Source: Chloroflexota bacterium (GTDB taxonomy: Bacteria > Chloroflexota > Dormibacteria > CF-121). Taken from it: a DNA stretch of 19,592 bases. Location of the stretch: positions 1 to 19,592 of the forward strand of contig VBFX01000217.1 in the NCBI GenBank assembly GCA_005889395.1, read 5' to 3'. Positions 6,787-13,161 of the stretch are shown piece after piece. A program made the position numbers and the translations under genes. The first letter of the stretch is position 1. Every line of letters starts with the position of its first letter. Under the pieces are notes generated by a model. The model was not told the origin of the DNA, ran no database searches, and saw only the letters and a program-made list of their open reading frames with translations.

Positions 6787-8168
6787 GCCATCACCCTACG
6801 AAGACCCAGATAGGACCCGGCCGCGACCAGGACGCTGGCGACGCCCGAGATGTCGGCGCCATGCAGCGCGTCGATCAACGGCTGATTGGGATAATGGGCG
6901 CCGGGAAAGGCGGTCGAGAACAGGTTCGGATAGTTGACGAAGACGAGGCTGGCGGCGGTACCGATCACCCAGGCCAGCACCGCGGGTCTGACTTTACCCT
7001 GGCCGAAGACGAAGAAACTCAGCAACACGACGGCCGCCCAGGCCGGTGCCCATAGGTAGGTCAGGATCAGAAAGTCTTGATAGAAGAGGTGAAAATCCCA
7101 AACGACGACGGCCACGGTGGCGATGGCAGCCCCGAGAATGCCGGCCGCGAGCGCCGTCTGCCATCGCAAGAGACGAACGCCAAGCGTCTGCGTGACGAGC
7201 CCGGCGGTGTAGACGTCCAGATAGTTCGCCCAGATCTCACCCAGGATGACGAAGGCGAAGAACGGCACGGCGACTGCTGCCGGCGCGTGCTGGGTGATCA
7301 CCGCCAGGACGCCCGAGTCGCTCGCCAGCTTGGGGTCGATCGTCGGCAGGAGCAAGCCAAACAATCCAAGTAACAGCATCGGCAGTGTGACGCCGACGAT
7401 CGGCCACCAGGTGACCGCCCGCATGGAGCTACTGGCCGGCAGGTAGCGCGAGTAATCGCTGGCGAACGGATACCAGGAGGCGACGAGCGCGAAGCAGCTC
7501 ATCACGCCGAGCACGAACGCCCCGAGGTAATCATTTCCTGTCACCGTGGCGCCGGTGGTCCAGTGCATCTGGCCGGCGAGAAGCGCGAACAACAATAGTG
7601 AGATCCCCGCGAACGCCACCGCGCCGAAAGTCTCGAAAACTTTGATCGTCCGGTGACCGTAGACGGCGACTACGACGCTCGCGGCGGCAATGGCGAGCAC
7701 CCAGGGAAACAAGAATTTGCCCGCCACATCGGCACGGATGCCTGCGACCTGCAGCAGCTGGACACCCGCCAGGGCCGCGATCACGGTGTCGACGGCGAAC
7801 CAGCCGACCCCCAGAAAGAGCGTGAGCACCGCACCCGGATAGGCGCCGCGATTGCCAAAGATGCGCCGTGTGAAGACGATCTGCGGCTGACCGCTTTTCG
7901 GTCCGGTGTTGCTGAGGAGGCCGAGGATCACCGCGCCGGCGAGCGTGCCGATCAGCACCGCAAGCAGCCCGTCCCATACGCCCAACCCGTAATACGTCGT
8001 CAGCAGGCTCGCGGTCAGCAGGCTGGCGTAGTTGACGAACGCGCCCGCCCACAGAAACCCCAGTTCCGCCGGACGGCCGTGACGCTCGGCGTCGGGAATC
8101 GCGTCGATGCCGTGCGTCTCGACCTTGAAAAAGGCGTCTGACGAGATGTCATCGACCTGTGCGGTCAT
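6783..8168 (-). CDS. cytX: NCS1 family transporter, probable hydroxymethylpyrimidine importer (CytX-like)
   Basis: A 461-residue membrane protein with about 12 hydrophobic segments and the features of the nucleobase:cation symporter-1 family. These include a conserved N-terminal half with GLLSNTGPKSGQPQIVFTRR and FGNRGAYPGAV, and a long run of glycine-rich helices. NCS1 proteins import cytosine, purines, allantoin or, in the CytX group, thiamine pyrimidine precursors. Here the substrate is inferred from context: a TPP riboswitch directly controls it and thiD overlaps its 3' end. It would therefore feed HMP to ThiD. The ATG at 8168 is set by GGAGGG 5 nt upstream, inside the riboswitch. Cytosine permease is the less likely alternative. 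Confidence 0.9.
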   Translation of the reverse strand: MTAQVDDISSDAFFKVETHGIDAIPDAERHGRPAELGFLWAGAFVNYASLLTASLLTTYYGLGVWDGLLAVLIGTLAGAVILGLLSNTGPKSGQPQIVFTRRIFGNRGAYPGAVLTLFLGVGWFAVDTVIAALAGVQLLQVAGIRADVAGKFLFPWVLAIAAASVVVAVYGHRTIKVFETFGAVAFAGISLLLFALLAGQMHWTTGATVTGNDYLGAFVLGVMSCFALVASWYPFASDYSRYLPASSSMRAVTWWPIVGVTLPMLLLGLFGLLLPTIDPKLASDSGVLAVITQHAPAAVAVPFFAFVILGEIWANYLDVYTAGLVTQTLGVRLLRWQTALAAGILGAAIATVAVVVWDFHLFYQDFLILTYLWAPAWAAVVLLSFFVFGQGKVRPAVLAWVIGTAASLVFVNYPNLFSTAFPGAHYPNQPLIDALHGADISGVASVLVAAGSYLGLRRVMA

Positions 8169-8171
8169 GGT

Positions 8172-8250
8172 TTCCCTCCGCTGGCATTACCCAGATCAGG
8201 TTCGAAGGGTTGGCGGAGCATTCCACCTCTCAGCGTTCCAAACGCACCCC
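8172..8250 (-). ncRNA. TPP riboswitch (THI element)
   Basis: On the minus strand the THI-box blocks occur in order. GGGGTGCG opens the element, followed by CGCTGAGAGGTGG with the conserved CTGAGA, a variable P3 arm, AACCCTTCGAACCTGATCT, and the 3' block GGTAATGCCAGCGGAGGGA. The 3' strand contains GGAGGG (8179-8174), which is also the Shine-Dalgarno for the transporter ATG 5 nt further on. TPP binding should hide this site, so control is probably translational. No terminator hairpin with a U tract lies between the aptamer and the ATG. Confidence 0.96.
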
Positions 8251-8258
8251 GTTATTCG

Positions 8259-8264
8259 AGTATA
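8259..8264 (-). promoter_or_regulatory. Promoter -10 box of the TPP riboswitch operon
   Basis: TATACT on the minus strand, starting 2 nt beyond the TAG stop of the molybdoenzyme gene. It would start transcription near 8252, just at the 5' edge of the aptamer. The -35 region lies inside the end of the upstream gene and is poor. The position makes the thiamine operon independent of the gene before it. Confidence 0.6.
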
Positions 8265-8265
8265 G

Positions 8266-8868
8266 CTACCAGTACCGTTCCTCTTTCCAGGGATCGGCGG
8301 CGTTGTTGTAGCCGTTTCGCTCCCAGAAACCGAGACGGTCGTGCTCGACCCATTCGAGGCCCTCCAGCCACTTCGCGCTCTTCCACGCATAGCGCTTGGG
8401 GACGACCAGCCGCAGCGGCCCGCCATGATCCGGCGTCAGCTCGGCGCCGTCGTGCCGGTAGGCAATCAGCACGTCGTCATCGGCGAGGATCTCGACCGGA
8501 AGGCTCGTCGTGTAGTCGGCGTCGCAGTGCGCGATGACGTAGTGGGCGTTGCTGCGCGGCTTGACGAGCGCCACCAGGTCCTTGAAGGCGACGCCTTCCC
8601 AGGCATTGTCGAGGCGGCTCCAGGTGGTGACGCAGTGCATATCCGCCGTAATCGACGCCGACGGCAATTTTCGTACCTCGTCCCAGGTCAGGGTCGCCGG
8701 GGCGTCAATTTCGCCATAGAGGCGCAGGCGCCAGCGATCCATGTCGTAGCGTGGCGGGCTGCCGTATGACAACACCGGCCACTTCAGCGTGAGCACCTGC
8801 CCCGGCGGGAGCCGGTGCGGATCTTTGACAACCCGGGGATCCTGCTCGCGGTCACGCCGAAAGAGCAT
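8266..8868 (-). CDS. Sulfite oxidase-like molybdopterin oxidoreductase, cytoplasmic form
   Basis: Member of the sulfite oxidase/MsrP (YedY) molybdopterin fold, 200 residues, which is the catalytic domain alone. Cys79 in SITADMHCVTTWSRLDNAW is the expected molybdenum ligand. The block PDHGGPLRLVVPKRYAWKSAKWL (about 145-167) is the conserved pterin-binding region. WEGVAFKDLV and the C-terminal DRLGFWERNGYNN are also typical. There is no Tat signal, dimerisation domain or heme domain, so it should act in the cytosol. The substrate is unknown for this short group. ATG at 8868 shares one base with the stop of the 81-residue gene (TGATG), so the two are coupled. The name follows family similarity, not a known reaction. 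Confidence 0.9.
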   Translation of the reverse strand: MLFRRDREQDPRVVKDPHRLPPGQVLTLKWPVLSYGSPPRYDMDRWRLRLYGEIDAPATLTWDEVRKLPSASITADMHCVTTWSRLDNAWEGVAFKDLVALVKPRSNAHYVIAHCDADYTTSLPVEILADDDVLIAYRHDGAELTPDHGGPLRLVVPKRYAWKSAKWLEGLEWVEHDRLGFWERNGYNNAADPWKEERYW

Positions 8869-9113
8869 CAGCCTCCGTCCTGACTGGAACCTTCCGTCGG
8901 CTGCTTGAGCTCCTTGCGGAACTGGTCGAAAGCGTCGACGACGACGTCGCTCACACCGTAGACGCTGAGCACGCGCTCGAGCGCACCGTCAACGTCGGCT
9001 TGCGGGACGAGGTCCGTCTGCACTTCGTACCAGGGCACTTCCTCGCCCTCGGCCGTCGTCCAGCGGCCGTCTTTGAAGCTGACCGGCACGAAGCCTCGGG
9101 TCTCGTCCGTCAC
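8868..9113 (-). CDS. Hypothetical 81-residue protein coupled to the molybdoenzyme
   Basis: Not recognised. The 81-residue acidic soluble protein has a short beta-like N-terminal part (FVPVSFKDGRWTTAEGEEVPWYEVQTDLV) and a helical C-terminal part (DVDGALERVLSVYG, VVDAFDQFRKELKQ). It has no membrane span and no cysteine. The stop overlaps the molybdoenzyme start by one base, so it may be a partner, chaperone or small electron-transfer accessory; that is inference only. The start is GTG at 9113, chosen because a TAGATT box lies 6 nt upstream. The gene is divergent from 9137-10006 across 23 bp. Confidence 0.75.
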   Translation of the reverse strand: MTDETRGFVPVSFKDGRWTTAEGEEVPWYEVQTDLVPQADVDGALERVLSVYGVSDVVVDAFDQFRKELKQPTEGSSQDGG

Positions 9114-9136
9114 TTGCCTAATCTATATCGGCGCAT
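9114..9136. promoter_or_regulatory. Compact divergent promoter with overlapping -10 boxes
   Basis: Only 23 bp separate the GTG at 9113 (minus) from the ATG at 9137 (plus). Minus-strand TAGATT (9125-9120) lies 6 nt from the GTG. Plus-strand TATATC (9124-9129) lies 7 nt from the ATG, and TAATCT (9119-9124) is an alternative. No Shine-Dalgarno fits on either side, so both transcripts would be leaderless and their -10 boxes overlap. Confidence 0.5.
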
Positions 9137-10006
9137 ATGGCCCTGCTCGATACCGTTCCCATCACCAGCTGCCACGAGTGCGTCGCCATGCTGACGCTGC
9201 CGCTGGCGCTCTTTCTGCTGCTGGCGGAGACCGCCGTTGGCGGCTTCGCCACGGTGGCATACCTGCGGCTGACTGGCGGCCTGACCCACGGCTTTTTGAA
9301 GTTCATCGCCGTGACGTATGCCATCCTGGGCGGGCTCGCGTTCCTCGTCGTCCTCGCCGGCCCGCCCGGCTCGTATCACCGCCTGCTCGCGATCAATCAG
9401 CCCGTGGCGCAGGCGTTGCTCTTCTTACAGGGTGTTCTCGTTCTCGCCCTGATCGCACACGCCGTTGTCATCTGGCGCCGCGATGCATCGACCCTCAGTT
9501 GGGCGCTGACGCTGTCGGCCTCGGCGCTCCTGCTCGCCGGCATCGCCGCGGCCCTCTGGCCTCTGGCCGGCTCGCTTCTCAACGGCGCGGCCATCGCCCT
9601 GGTCGTGGCGCTGTCCGCCGCCGTGCTGGGTGCCGCGACCACCGGGATGTTGCTCGGCCACTGGTACCTGGTGACGCCGACGCTGACCAACCGCCCCTTG
9701 CTGCGGGCCATCGGCGTCCTCCTGGTGAGCCTCGTCCTGCAGGCGGTGCTGTTCCCCCTGACGCTTCGAGGCCTCGCCCACGGCTCCGGGTCGCTGACCC
9801 ATCCCTTGACGCTGAGCCCGGTGCTGTCGGTGCTCTGGGCGCTGGGGGCGGTGTTTCTGCCGCTGGTGGCGGCGGGGCTGGCGTTGCCAACCTGCCGCCT
9901 CCGGTCGTTCATGTCTACCACCGGCCTGCTCTACCTGGCAATGATCGCCATCCTGCCTGGCCAGCTGCTGGGCCAGCTCCTCTTCTTCGTCGCCGCCTCC
10001 GCCTGA
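9137..10006 (+). CDS. Multi-span membrane protein of unknown function (289 aa)
   Basis: An integral membrane protein with about eight hydrophobic segments (roughly 18-45, 57-74, 96-113, 122-143, 152-172, 190-210, 226-250 and 262-286). No family is assigned with confidence. Notable residues are an N-terminal SCHEC (11-15), His108 inside a membrane span, and a conserved-looking GHWYLVTPTLTNRPL (174-188) at a membrane edge, the kind of motif seen in heme or quinone membrane proteins. Divergence from the molybdoenzyme pair invites the idea of a membrane redox partner, analogous to MsrQ beside MsrP, but it does not look like MsrQ. ATG at 9137 is chosen; it is preceded by TATATC at 7 nt. Confidence 0.85.
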   Translation: MALLDTVPITSCHECVAMLTLPLALFLLLAETAVGGFATVAYLRLTGGLTHGFLKFIAVTYAILGGLAFLVVLAGPPGSYHRLLAINQPVAQALLFLQGVLVLALIAHAVVIWRRDASTLSWALTLSASALLLAGIAAALWPLAGSLLNGAAIALVVALSAAVLGAATTGMLLGHWYLVTPTLTNRPLLRAIGVLLVSLVLQAVLFPLTLRGLAHGSGSLTHPLTLSPVLSVLWALGAVFLPLVAAGLALPTCRLRSFMSTTGLLYLAMIAILPGQLLGQLLFFVAASA

Positions 10007-10112
10007 TAGCGCTCCTGCCGGTTACGGGATAGCCCGGCGGGAGGGTTTCTCGGGCGCCTGGAAGGTTGGTTGATCGGCCGCCGAGCCCCTAAAATCCGCG
10101 AGACTCGACCAC

Positions 10113-10119
10113 AAGGGGG
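10113..10119 (+). promoter_or_regulatory. Ribosome-binding site that sets a TTG start
   Basis: AAGGGGG lies 8 nt before the TTG at 10128. An ATG at 10121 is closer to this site but in another frame, so the TTG is the start of the CAP-domain gene. Confidence 0.6.
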
Positions 10120-10127
10120 TATGGGTA

Positions 10128-10823
10128 TTGTCACGCTCAGTTACGAGAGCCGTCCTGATCGTGGGTGCGCCGCTCGCCGTGCTCGCCACCATCAGCATCC
10201 TGGGTAACCGCCCGGCGAATCCTATCGCGACCCGGCCGCTCGCCGGGGCACACGTGACGACGCTGGGGTCATTGCAATCGGGCGTCAACGGCCTCGAGCG
10301 GATGGCGCTGCGGGTCACACCCCCGTCGACGCCGGCCCCAACCGCGGCGCCCGCGACGCCCGCCCCTGCACCCATCGCTGCCCGGCCGGGCTCGGCGCAT
10401 CCCGCTCCGGCCCCGCCCCCGCCCGTCCTTGGCGTCGGCGGTGCGGCCGGCGTTCAGTTCAGCCTCATCAACCAGGACCGGGCCGCCAACGGCCTGGCTT
10501 CCCTCGCCTACAGCGCCTCGCTGGCGCGCGTCGCCCAGTACCGGGCCCAGGACATGCTGAACCGCAACTATTTCTCGCACTACGATCTCTCGACCGGCCA
10601 GCTCGCCTTTGTCGGACTGTTGCGACTGTGGGGCATCCCCTACACCACCGCCGGGGAGAACATCGCGTGGTCGACCAACCCGTCGATGGCGGGGATCAAC
10701 ACTATGTTCATGAACTCGCCGGAGCACCGGGCGAACATCCTGAAAGCGGCCTACCACCGGGTCGGCGTGGGGGTCGCCAGCAACGGCGTGAAAACGATGG
10801 TCGTCGAGGTCTTTTCGAACTAG
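10128..10823 (+). CDS. Secreted CAP-domain (SCP/PR1-like) protein
   Basis: A 231-residue protein with an N-terminal signal or anchor (basic start, hydrophobic residues 8-26) and a Pro/Ala-rich linker (about 64-100). A CAP domain of about 120 residues follows. Domain motifs are INQDRAANGL (114-123), YFSHYDLSTG (148-157), AGENIAWS (175-182), MNSPEHRANIL (195-205) and HRVGVGV (210-216). His151, Glu177 and His200 match the usual CAP cavity residues. Bacterial CAP proteins are exported, and their roles are mostly unknown. The domain order (signal, spacer, CAP at the C-terminus) resembles the YkwD group. The TTG start is supported by the upstream AAGGGGG. It is probably monocistronic, 121 bp after the membrane protein. 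Confidence 0.9.
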   Translation: MSRSVTRAVLIVGAPLAVLATISILGNRPANPIATRPLAGAHVTTLGSLQSGVNGLERMALRVTPPSTPAPTAAPATPAPAPIAARPGSAHPAPAPPPPVLGVGGAAGVQFSLINQDRAANGLASLAYSASLARVAQYRAQDMLNRNYFSHYDLSTGQLAFVGLLRLWGIPYTTAGENIAWSTNPSMAGINTMFMNSPEHRANILKAAYHRVGVGVASNGVKTMVVEVFSN

Positions 10824-10890
10824 GCCCGGCCCGGTGAGCCTGCGGGCGCGGCTAGCCTGAGCCCGGGAATTTCCGAAGCCGAATCTGGGT

Positions 10891-10922
10891 TACTCTTGAT
10901 GCAGTTCGTCCAAGAAAGGGAG
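10891..10922 (+). promoter_or_regulatory. trxA promoter -10 and Shine-Dalgarno
   Basis: TACTCT at 10891-10896 is a good -10 candidate without a clear -35. AAAGGGAG at 10915-10922 sits 4 nt from the ATG. The thioredoxin mRNA therefore has a short leader, unlike the leaderless starts nearby. Confidence 0.5.
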
Positions 10923-10926
10923 AGTC

Positions 10927-11280
10927 ATGAGTAAAGCCGTTCACGTTACGACCGCCACATTCGAGGACCAGGTCATCCTCTCGGAACAGCCTGTGATCGT
11001 GGACTTTTACGCCGATTGGTGCGGGCCCTGCAAGATGCTGTCGCCGGTTCTGGAGCAACTCGCTATTGACCACACCGAAGTGAAGATCGCCAAGGTGAAC
11101 GTCGACGAGGAGCCGGCTCTGGCTGAGCGGTATCGCGTCCGCGGGATTCCTCACGTCGTGATGTTCCGCAACGGCAAGGTCGCCGAGCAGGTCCTCGGTT
11201 ACAAGCCCAAGGCGGCACTCGAGGCCAGCCTCGGGCTCAACGGCAGCGCCCCCAGGCCCGTCGGCCCGAATCCCGCCTGA
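10927..11280 (+). CDS. trxA: Thioredoxin
   Basis: Cytosolic dithiol-disulfide oxidoreductase, reduced by thioredoxin reductase and used by ribonucleotide reductase, peroxiredoxins and others. The 117 residues carry the active site DWCGPCK with Cys32 and Cys35, Asp26 in VDFYADWC, and the cis-proline loop RGIPHVVMFRNGK with Pro75. His follows the cis-proline where most thioredoxins have Thr, which can alter substrate choice. A Pro-rich tail of about ten residues after the last helix is extra to the classic 105-110 residues. No trxB is adjacent. Its stop is 3 bp from the stop of the convergent DUF971 gene. Confidence 0.95.
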   Translation: MSKAVHVTTATFEDQVILSEQPVIVDFYADWCGPCKMLSPVLEQLAIDHTEVKIAKVNVDEEPALAERYRVRGIPHVVMFRNGKVAEQVLGYKPKAALEASLGLNGSAPRPVGPNPA

Positions 11281-11283
11281 TCG

Positions 11284-11595
11284 TCAGCGCCCGGCTCGCG
11301 CCGCGGCGCATTCGTCGCACGGGCAGATTGCGCGCAGGAAGCTGAGCCCATAGATCCCGGTGTTGTGGCCGTCCTTCCAGTAAGGCCGCACGCCGAAAAG
11401 GCCGACCGGCTCGATCTGGTCGAGATCGATCTGGTCGTCGCTGAGCTCCGATGTCGTAGCGAGCTTGCCAGGGACGCCCATTTCGCCCGCACACTCGGCG
11501 CAGGGGCAGTTCCAGCGCAGCAGCTCGAAGTCATAGGCAGACTGATGGCCGTCCGCCCACTGGATCGTCAGCAGCCGGCGGGCGCGGTCGGCCAG
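11284..11595 (-). CDS. DUF971 (GBBH-like N-terminal) domain protein, CTG start proposed
   Basis: Small zinc-binding-type domain also found at the N-terminus of gamma-butyrobetaine hydroxylase; the role of free-standing members is unclear. Two similar halves are seen: IQWADGHQSAYDFELLRWNC then CPCAEC, and WKDGHNTGIYGLSFLRAIC then CPCDEC. The second Cys cluster at the C-terminal end is notable. The frame is open upstream to a TGA at 11674-11676, yet that stretch has no ATG, GTG or TTG. The only upstream NTG codons are CTG. CTG at 11595 gives 103 residues and keeps the whole domain. ATG at 11481 would remove the first half. It follows the 136-residue gene by 46 bp. A frameshift or error near the start is the alternative. 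Confidence 0.75.
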   Translation of the reverse strand: MADRARRLLTIQWADGHQSAYDFELLRWNCPCAECAGEMGVPGKLATTSELSDDQIDLDQIEPVGLFGVRPYWKDGHNTGIYGLSFLRAICPCDECAAARAGR

Positions 11596-11641
11596 GATGT
11601 CGAGCGGCCGTTCTCGATCGGCGGCGTCGGCGACGTCCGCG

Positions 11642-12052
11642 TCAGGCGGCTTCGTCGTCGCCCGGCGCGAGGGTCAAATCCAGGTCCTGCCAGTTCGGCA
11701 CCCGGCGGAGTTCGGCGAGCTCCAGCATGACGCGGCCCTGCGCTTCGAACACGGCGTCGTGGACCCCGTTGAGGTCGTCGGCATCGATCCGCTGGACCCG
11801 ATCGGCCAGCTGCGCGTCGTGGCGCGCCGCGTAGGCCACCACGAGATCCCGGATGTCCTCCGGTACGGCGCGCTCGCCGGCCAGCCGGAGCTCCTCGAGC
11901 CGGTCGAGCAGGCTGTCCATCGCCGCGATCCGCCAGTAGGCCAGCCGGATCGGGGCATGGGTCAACTCCGCCTCGGCGGCGGCCTGAGACATGGCGCGCA
12001 CGGCCGACTCGTAGTGCGTCGCCTGCGTCGACGTTGCCATTTCTTGAATCAC
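11642..12052 (-). CDS. Hypothetical helical protein (136 aa)
   Basis: Not recognised. The 136-residue protein is predicted mostly helical, soluble and acidic, without cysteines or membrane spans. Helical runs include AVRAMSQAAAEAEL, LAYWRIAAMDSLLDRLEELRL, IRDLVVAYAARHDAQLADRV and AVFEAQGRVMLELAELRR; the end is acidic (GDDEAA). The start is GTG at 12052, because AGGAG lies 6 nt upstream; ATG at 12040 is four codons later and lacks a site. It has the best promoter in this half of the window and a structured leader of about 110 nt, so its expression is likely controlled. The DUF971 gene follows and may be cotranscribed. Confidence 0.8.
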   Translation of the reverse strand: MIQEMATSTQATHYESAVRAMSQAAAEAELTHAPIRLAYWRIAAMDSLLDRLEELRLAGERAVPEDIRDLVVAYAARHDAQLADRVQRIDADDLNGVHDAVFEAQGRVMLELAELRRVPNWQDLDLTLAPGDDEAA

Positions 12053-12058
12053 TGATAA

Positions 12059-12063
12059 CTCCT
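12059..12063 (-). promoter_or_regulatory. Shine-Dalgarno selecting the GTG start at 12052
   Basis: AGGAG on the minus strand, with 6 nt between it and the GTG. It decides the start of the 136-residue protein against the downstream ATG at 12040. Confidence 0.6.
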
Positions 12064-12123
12064 GTGAACGCCCCCTGGTGGGCCCGTCACTCCTACCCGT
12101 TCCTGGAACCCAATAAACACAGC

Positions 12124-12144
12124 GAGGGCGGAAATTCCGCCCTC
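12124..12144 (-). promoter_or_regulatory. Perfect hairpin in the leader of the 136-residue gene
   Basis: GAGGGCGGAA and its exact complement flank a single base, giving 10 paired positions (8 with a realistic 5-nt loop). It lies 20-40 nt after the expected transcription start. On the minus strand it is followed by GCTGTGTTTATT, moderately U-rich, so it could act as an attenuator. A second small inverted repeat GTTCC-A-GGAAC is at 12109-12099. Confidence 0.55.
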
Positions 12145-12169
12145 CGCTTGCCGGATTCCTGACTACGCC

Positions 12170-12198
12170 AGTATAAGTTCGCGCCAAAAGTCCGTCAA
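12170..12198 (-). promoter_or_regulatory. Strong sigma-70-type promoter
   Basis: Minus-strand TTGACG (12198-12193), 17-bp spacer, TATACT (12175-12170). Transcription should start near 12163, giving a leader of about 110 nt before the GTG at 12052. It is one of only two promoters in the window where both hexamers are near consensus. Confidence 0.72.
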
Positions 12199-12214
12199 TC
12201 GGGTCTTTACCCGA
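12199..12214 (-). terminator. Weak hairpin after the rpiA operon
   Basis: A 6-bp stem TCGGGT/ACCCGA with a 4-nt loop begins 10 nt after the stop of the small DUF4177-like gene. A perfect 10-bp palindrome GACCCGGGTC (12213-12222) adjoins it. There is no U tract directly after the stem, so termination is uncertain. It abuts the -35 box of the next promoter. Confidence 0.3.
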
Positions 12215-12223
12215 CCCGGGTCT

Positions 12224-12412
12224 CTACCCCGACTCGGATTTGGACTCTCGGGAGAATCCAGGCGTCTGGCCGCGACGCTTTTCTCGACGCAAGTACATCC
12301 GGTCGGGCCCCCCGCTGGGCCCTGGCGGAAGGATGGTGAACAGCTCGAATCCGTCTTCGGACAGCTGGTTGGCTTGCTCGACGGTGTTGACCACTCTGTA
12401 TTCGAACGGCAT
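12224..12412 (-). CDS. Small DUF4177-like protein (62 aa)
   Basis: A 62-residue protein with the pattern of DUF4177-type small proteins: FEYRVVNTVEQANQLSEDGF then ELFTILPP and DRMYLRREKR, that is beta-helix-beta-beta with a closing basic strand. The last 18 residues are polar and probably disordered. Function is unknown for the family. ATG at 12412 is chosen since the upstream part of the frame overlaps rpiA and looks non-coding. It begins 25 bp after the rpiA stop on the same strand, so it is probably cotranscribed. Confidence 0.7.
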   Translation of the reverse strand: MPFEYRVVNTVEQANQLSEDGFELFTILPPGPSGGPDRMYLRREKRRGQTPGFSRESKSESG

Positions 12413-12437
12413 CTCAGCGCTTAAGCATAGGGCAAGC

Positions 12438-13124
12438 TCACGCGAGCTCGCCAAGTATTCGGAGGCCGGAGGCGGAGCCGACGATCGCCGCCCGGGCCAT
12501 CCCGAAAAACAGTCCGTGCTCGATGACACCTGGTATCCCATGGAGCGCCACCCCGAGTGCCGCGTCGACAACGCCAAAGCTGGTGTCGAGCACCAGGTTG
12601 CCGTTGTCGGTCCTGAATGGACCGCCGGGCGCCATTCGGAGCTGCGGCCTCCCTCCGAGGGACTCGATCGAGCGGCTCGTCGCCTCCCACAGAAAGGGCA
12701 GCACCTCGACCGGCACCGGGCCGCGCCCCAGCCGGCCGACCAGCTTGGTCTCGTCTGCGATCAGCACAAATTGGCGGCTGGCGTGGGCCACGATCTTCTC
12801 GCGAAGCAGTGCCCCACCGCGTCCCTTGACGCAGTTGACGGCCGGGTCGATCTCGTCCGCCCCATCGACGGCCAGGTCGAGTGAGCCGTCGGCCCTCTCC
12901 CTGATCGGGATGCCGCCGGCCTCGGCCAGGGCACGACTCTCGAGCGACGTCACGACCGCGTGCACCGTGAGGCCGTTTCGAACCCTCAGGGCCAGCCCCT
13001 CGATAAAGTAGCGGGCCGTGCTCCCCGTCCCCAGACCGACGATGGTGCCGGGCTTGACCAGCTCGAGGGCGCGCTCCGCGGCGGCCTGCTTCTGCGCCTC
13101 GACTTCGGCGGGCGCGGTTGCCAT
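12438..13124 (-). CDS. rpiA: Ribose-5-phosphate isomerase A
   Basis: Interconverts ribulose 5-phosphate and ribose 5-phosphate in the pentose phosphate pathway; cytosolic. The 228 residues are normal for RpiA. Motifs are the phosphate loop GLGTGSTA (30-37), DGADEID (87-93), the catalytic KGRGGALLREK (100-110) and ADETKLV (123-129), and the C-terminal EHGLFFGMARAAIVG block. ATG at 13124 gives the family N-terminus (helix, then VKPGTIVGLG). It is divergent from the YihY/BrkB gene across 37 bp, with a weak TATCAA box 5 nt upstream, and probably cotranscribed with the DUF4177-like gene. Confidence 0.97.
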   Translation of the reverse strand: MATAPAEVEAQKQAAAERALELVKPGTIVGLGTGSTARYFIEGLALRVRNGLTVHAVVTSLESRALAEAGGIPIRERADGSLDLAVDGADEIDPAVNCVKGRGGALLREKIVAHASRQFVLIADETKLVGRLGRGPVPVEVLPFLWEATSRSIESLGGRPQLRMAPGGPFRTDNGNLVLDTSFGVVDAALGVALHGIPGVIEHGLFFGMARAAIVGSASGLRILGELA

Positions 13125-13148
13125 TTACTTGATAGAACCGATGTCAGC

Positions 13149-13154
13149 TAGAAT
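13149..13154 (+). promoter_or_regulatory. -10 box that fixes the YihY start
   Basis: TAGAAT followed by 7 nt and then ATG at 13162. A TTACTT (13125-13130) with an 18-bp spacer is a possible -35. The spacing argues for a leaderless mRNA and against the ATG at 13141. Confidence 0.55.
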
Positions 13155-13161
13155 CGACGCG

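Noticed and set aside
9073..10032. 319-codon plus-strand frame over the membrane protein gene
   Set aside because: It gives an Arg/Pro/Ala-rich product in a different frame from the clear eight-span protein at 9137-10006, so it is a shadow frame.
13018..13161. Longer start for the YihY protein
   Set aside because: It overlaps divergent rpiA and contains non-family sequence; the TAGAAT box 7 nt before 13162 argues for the later start.
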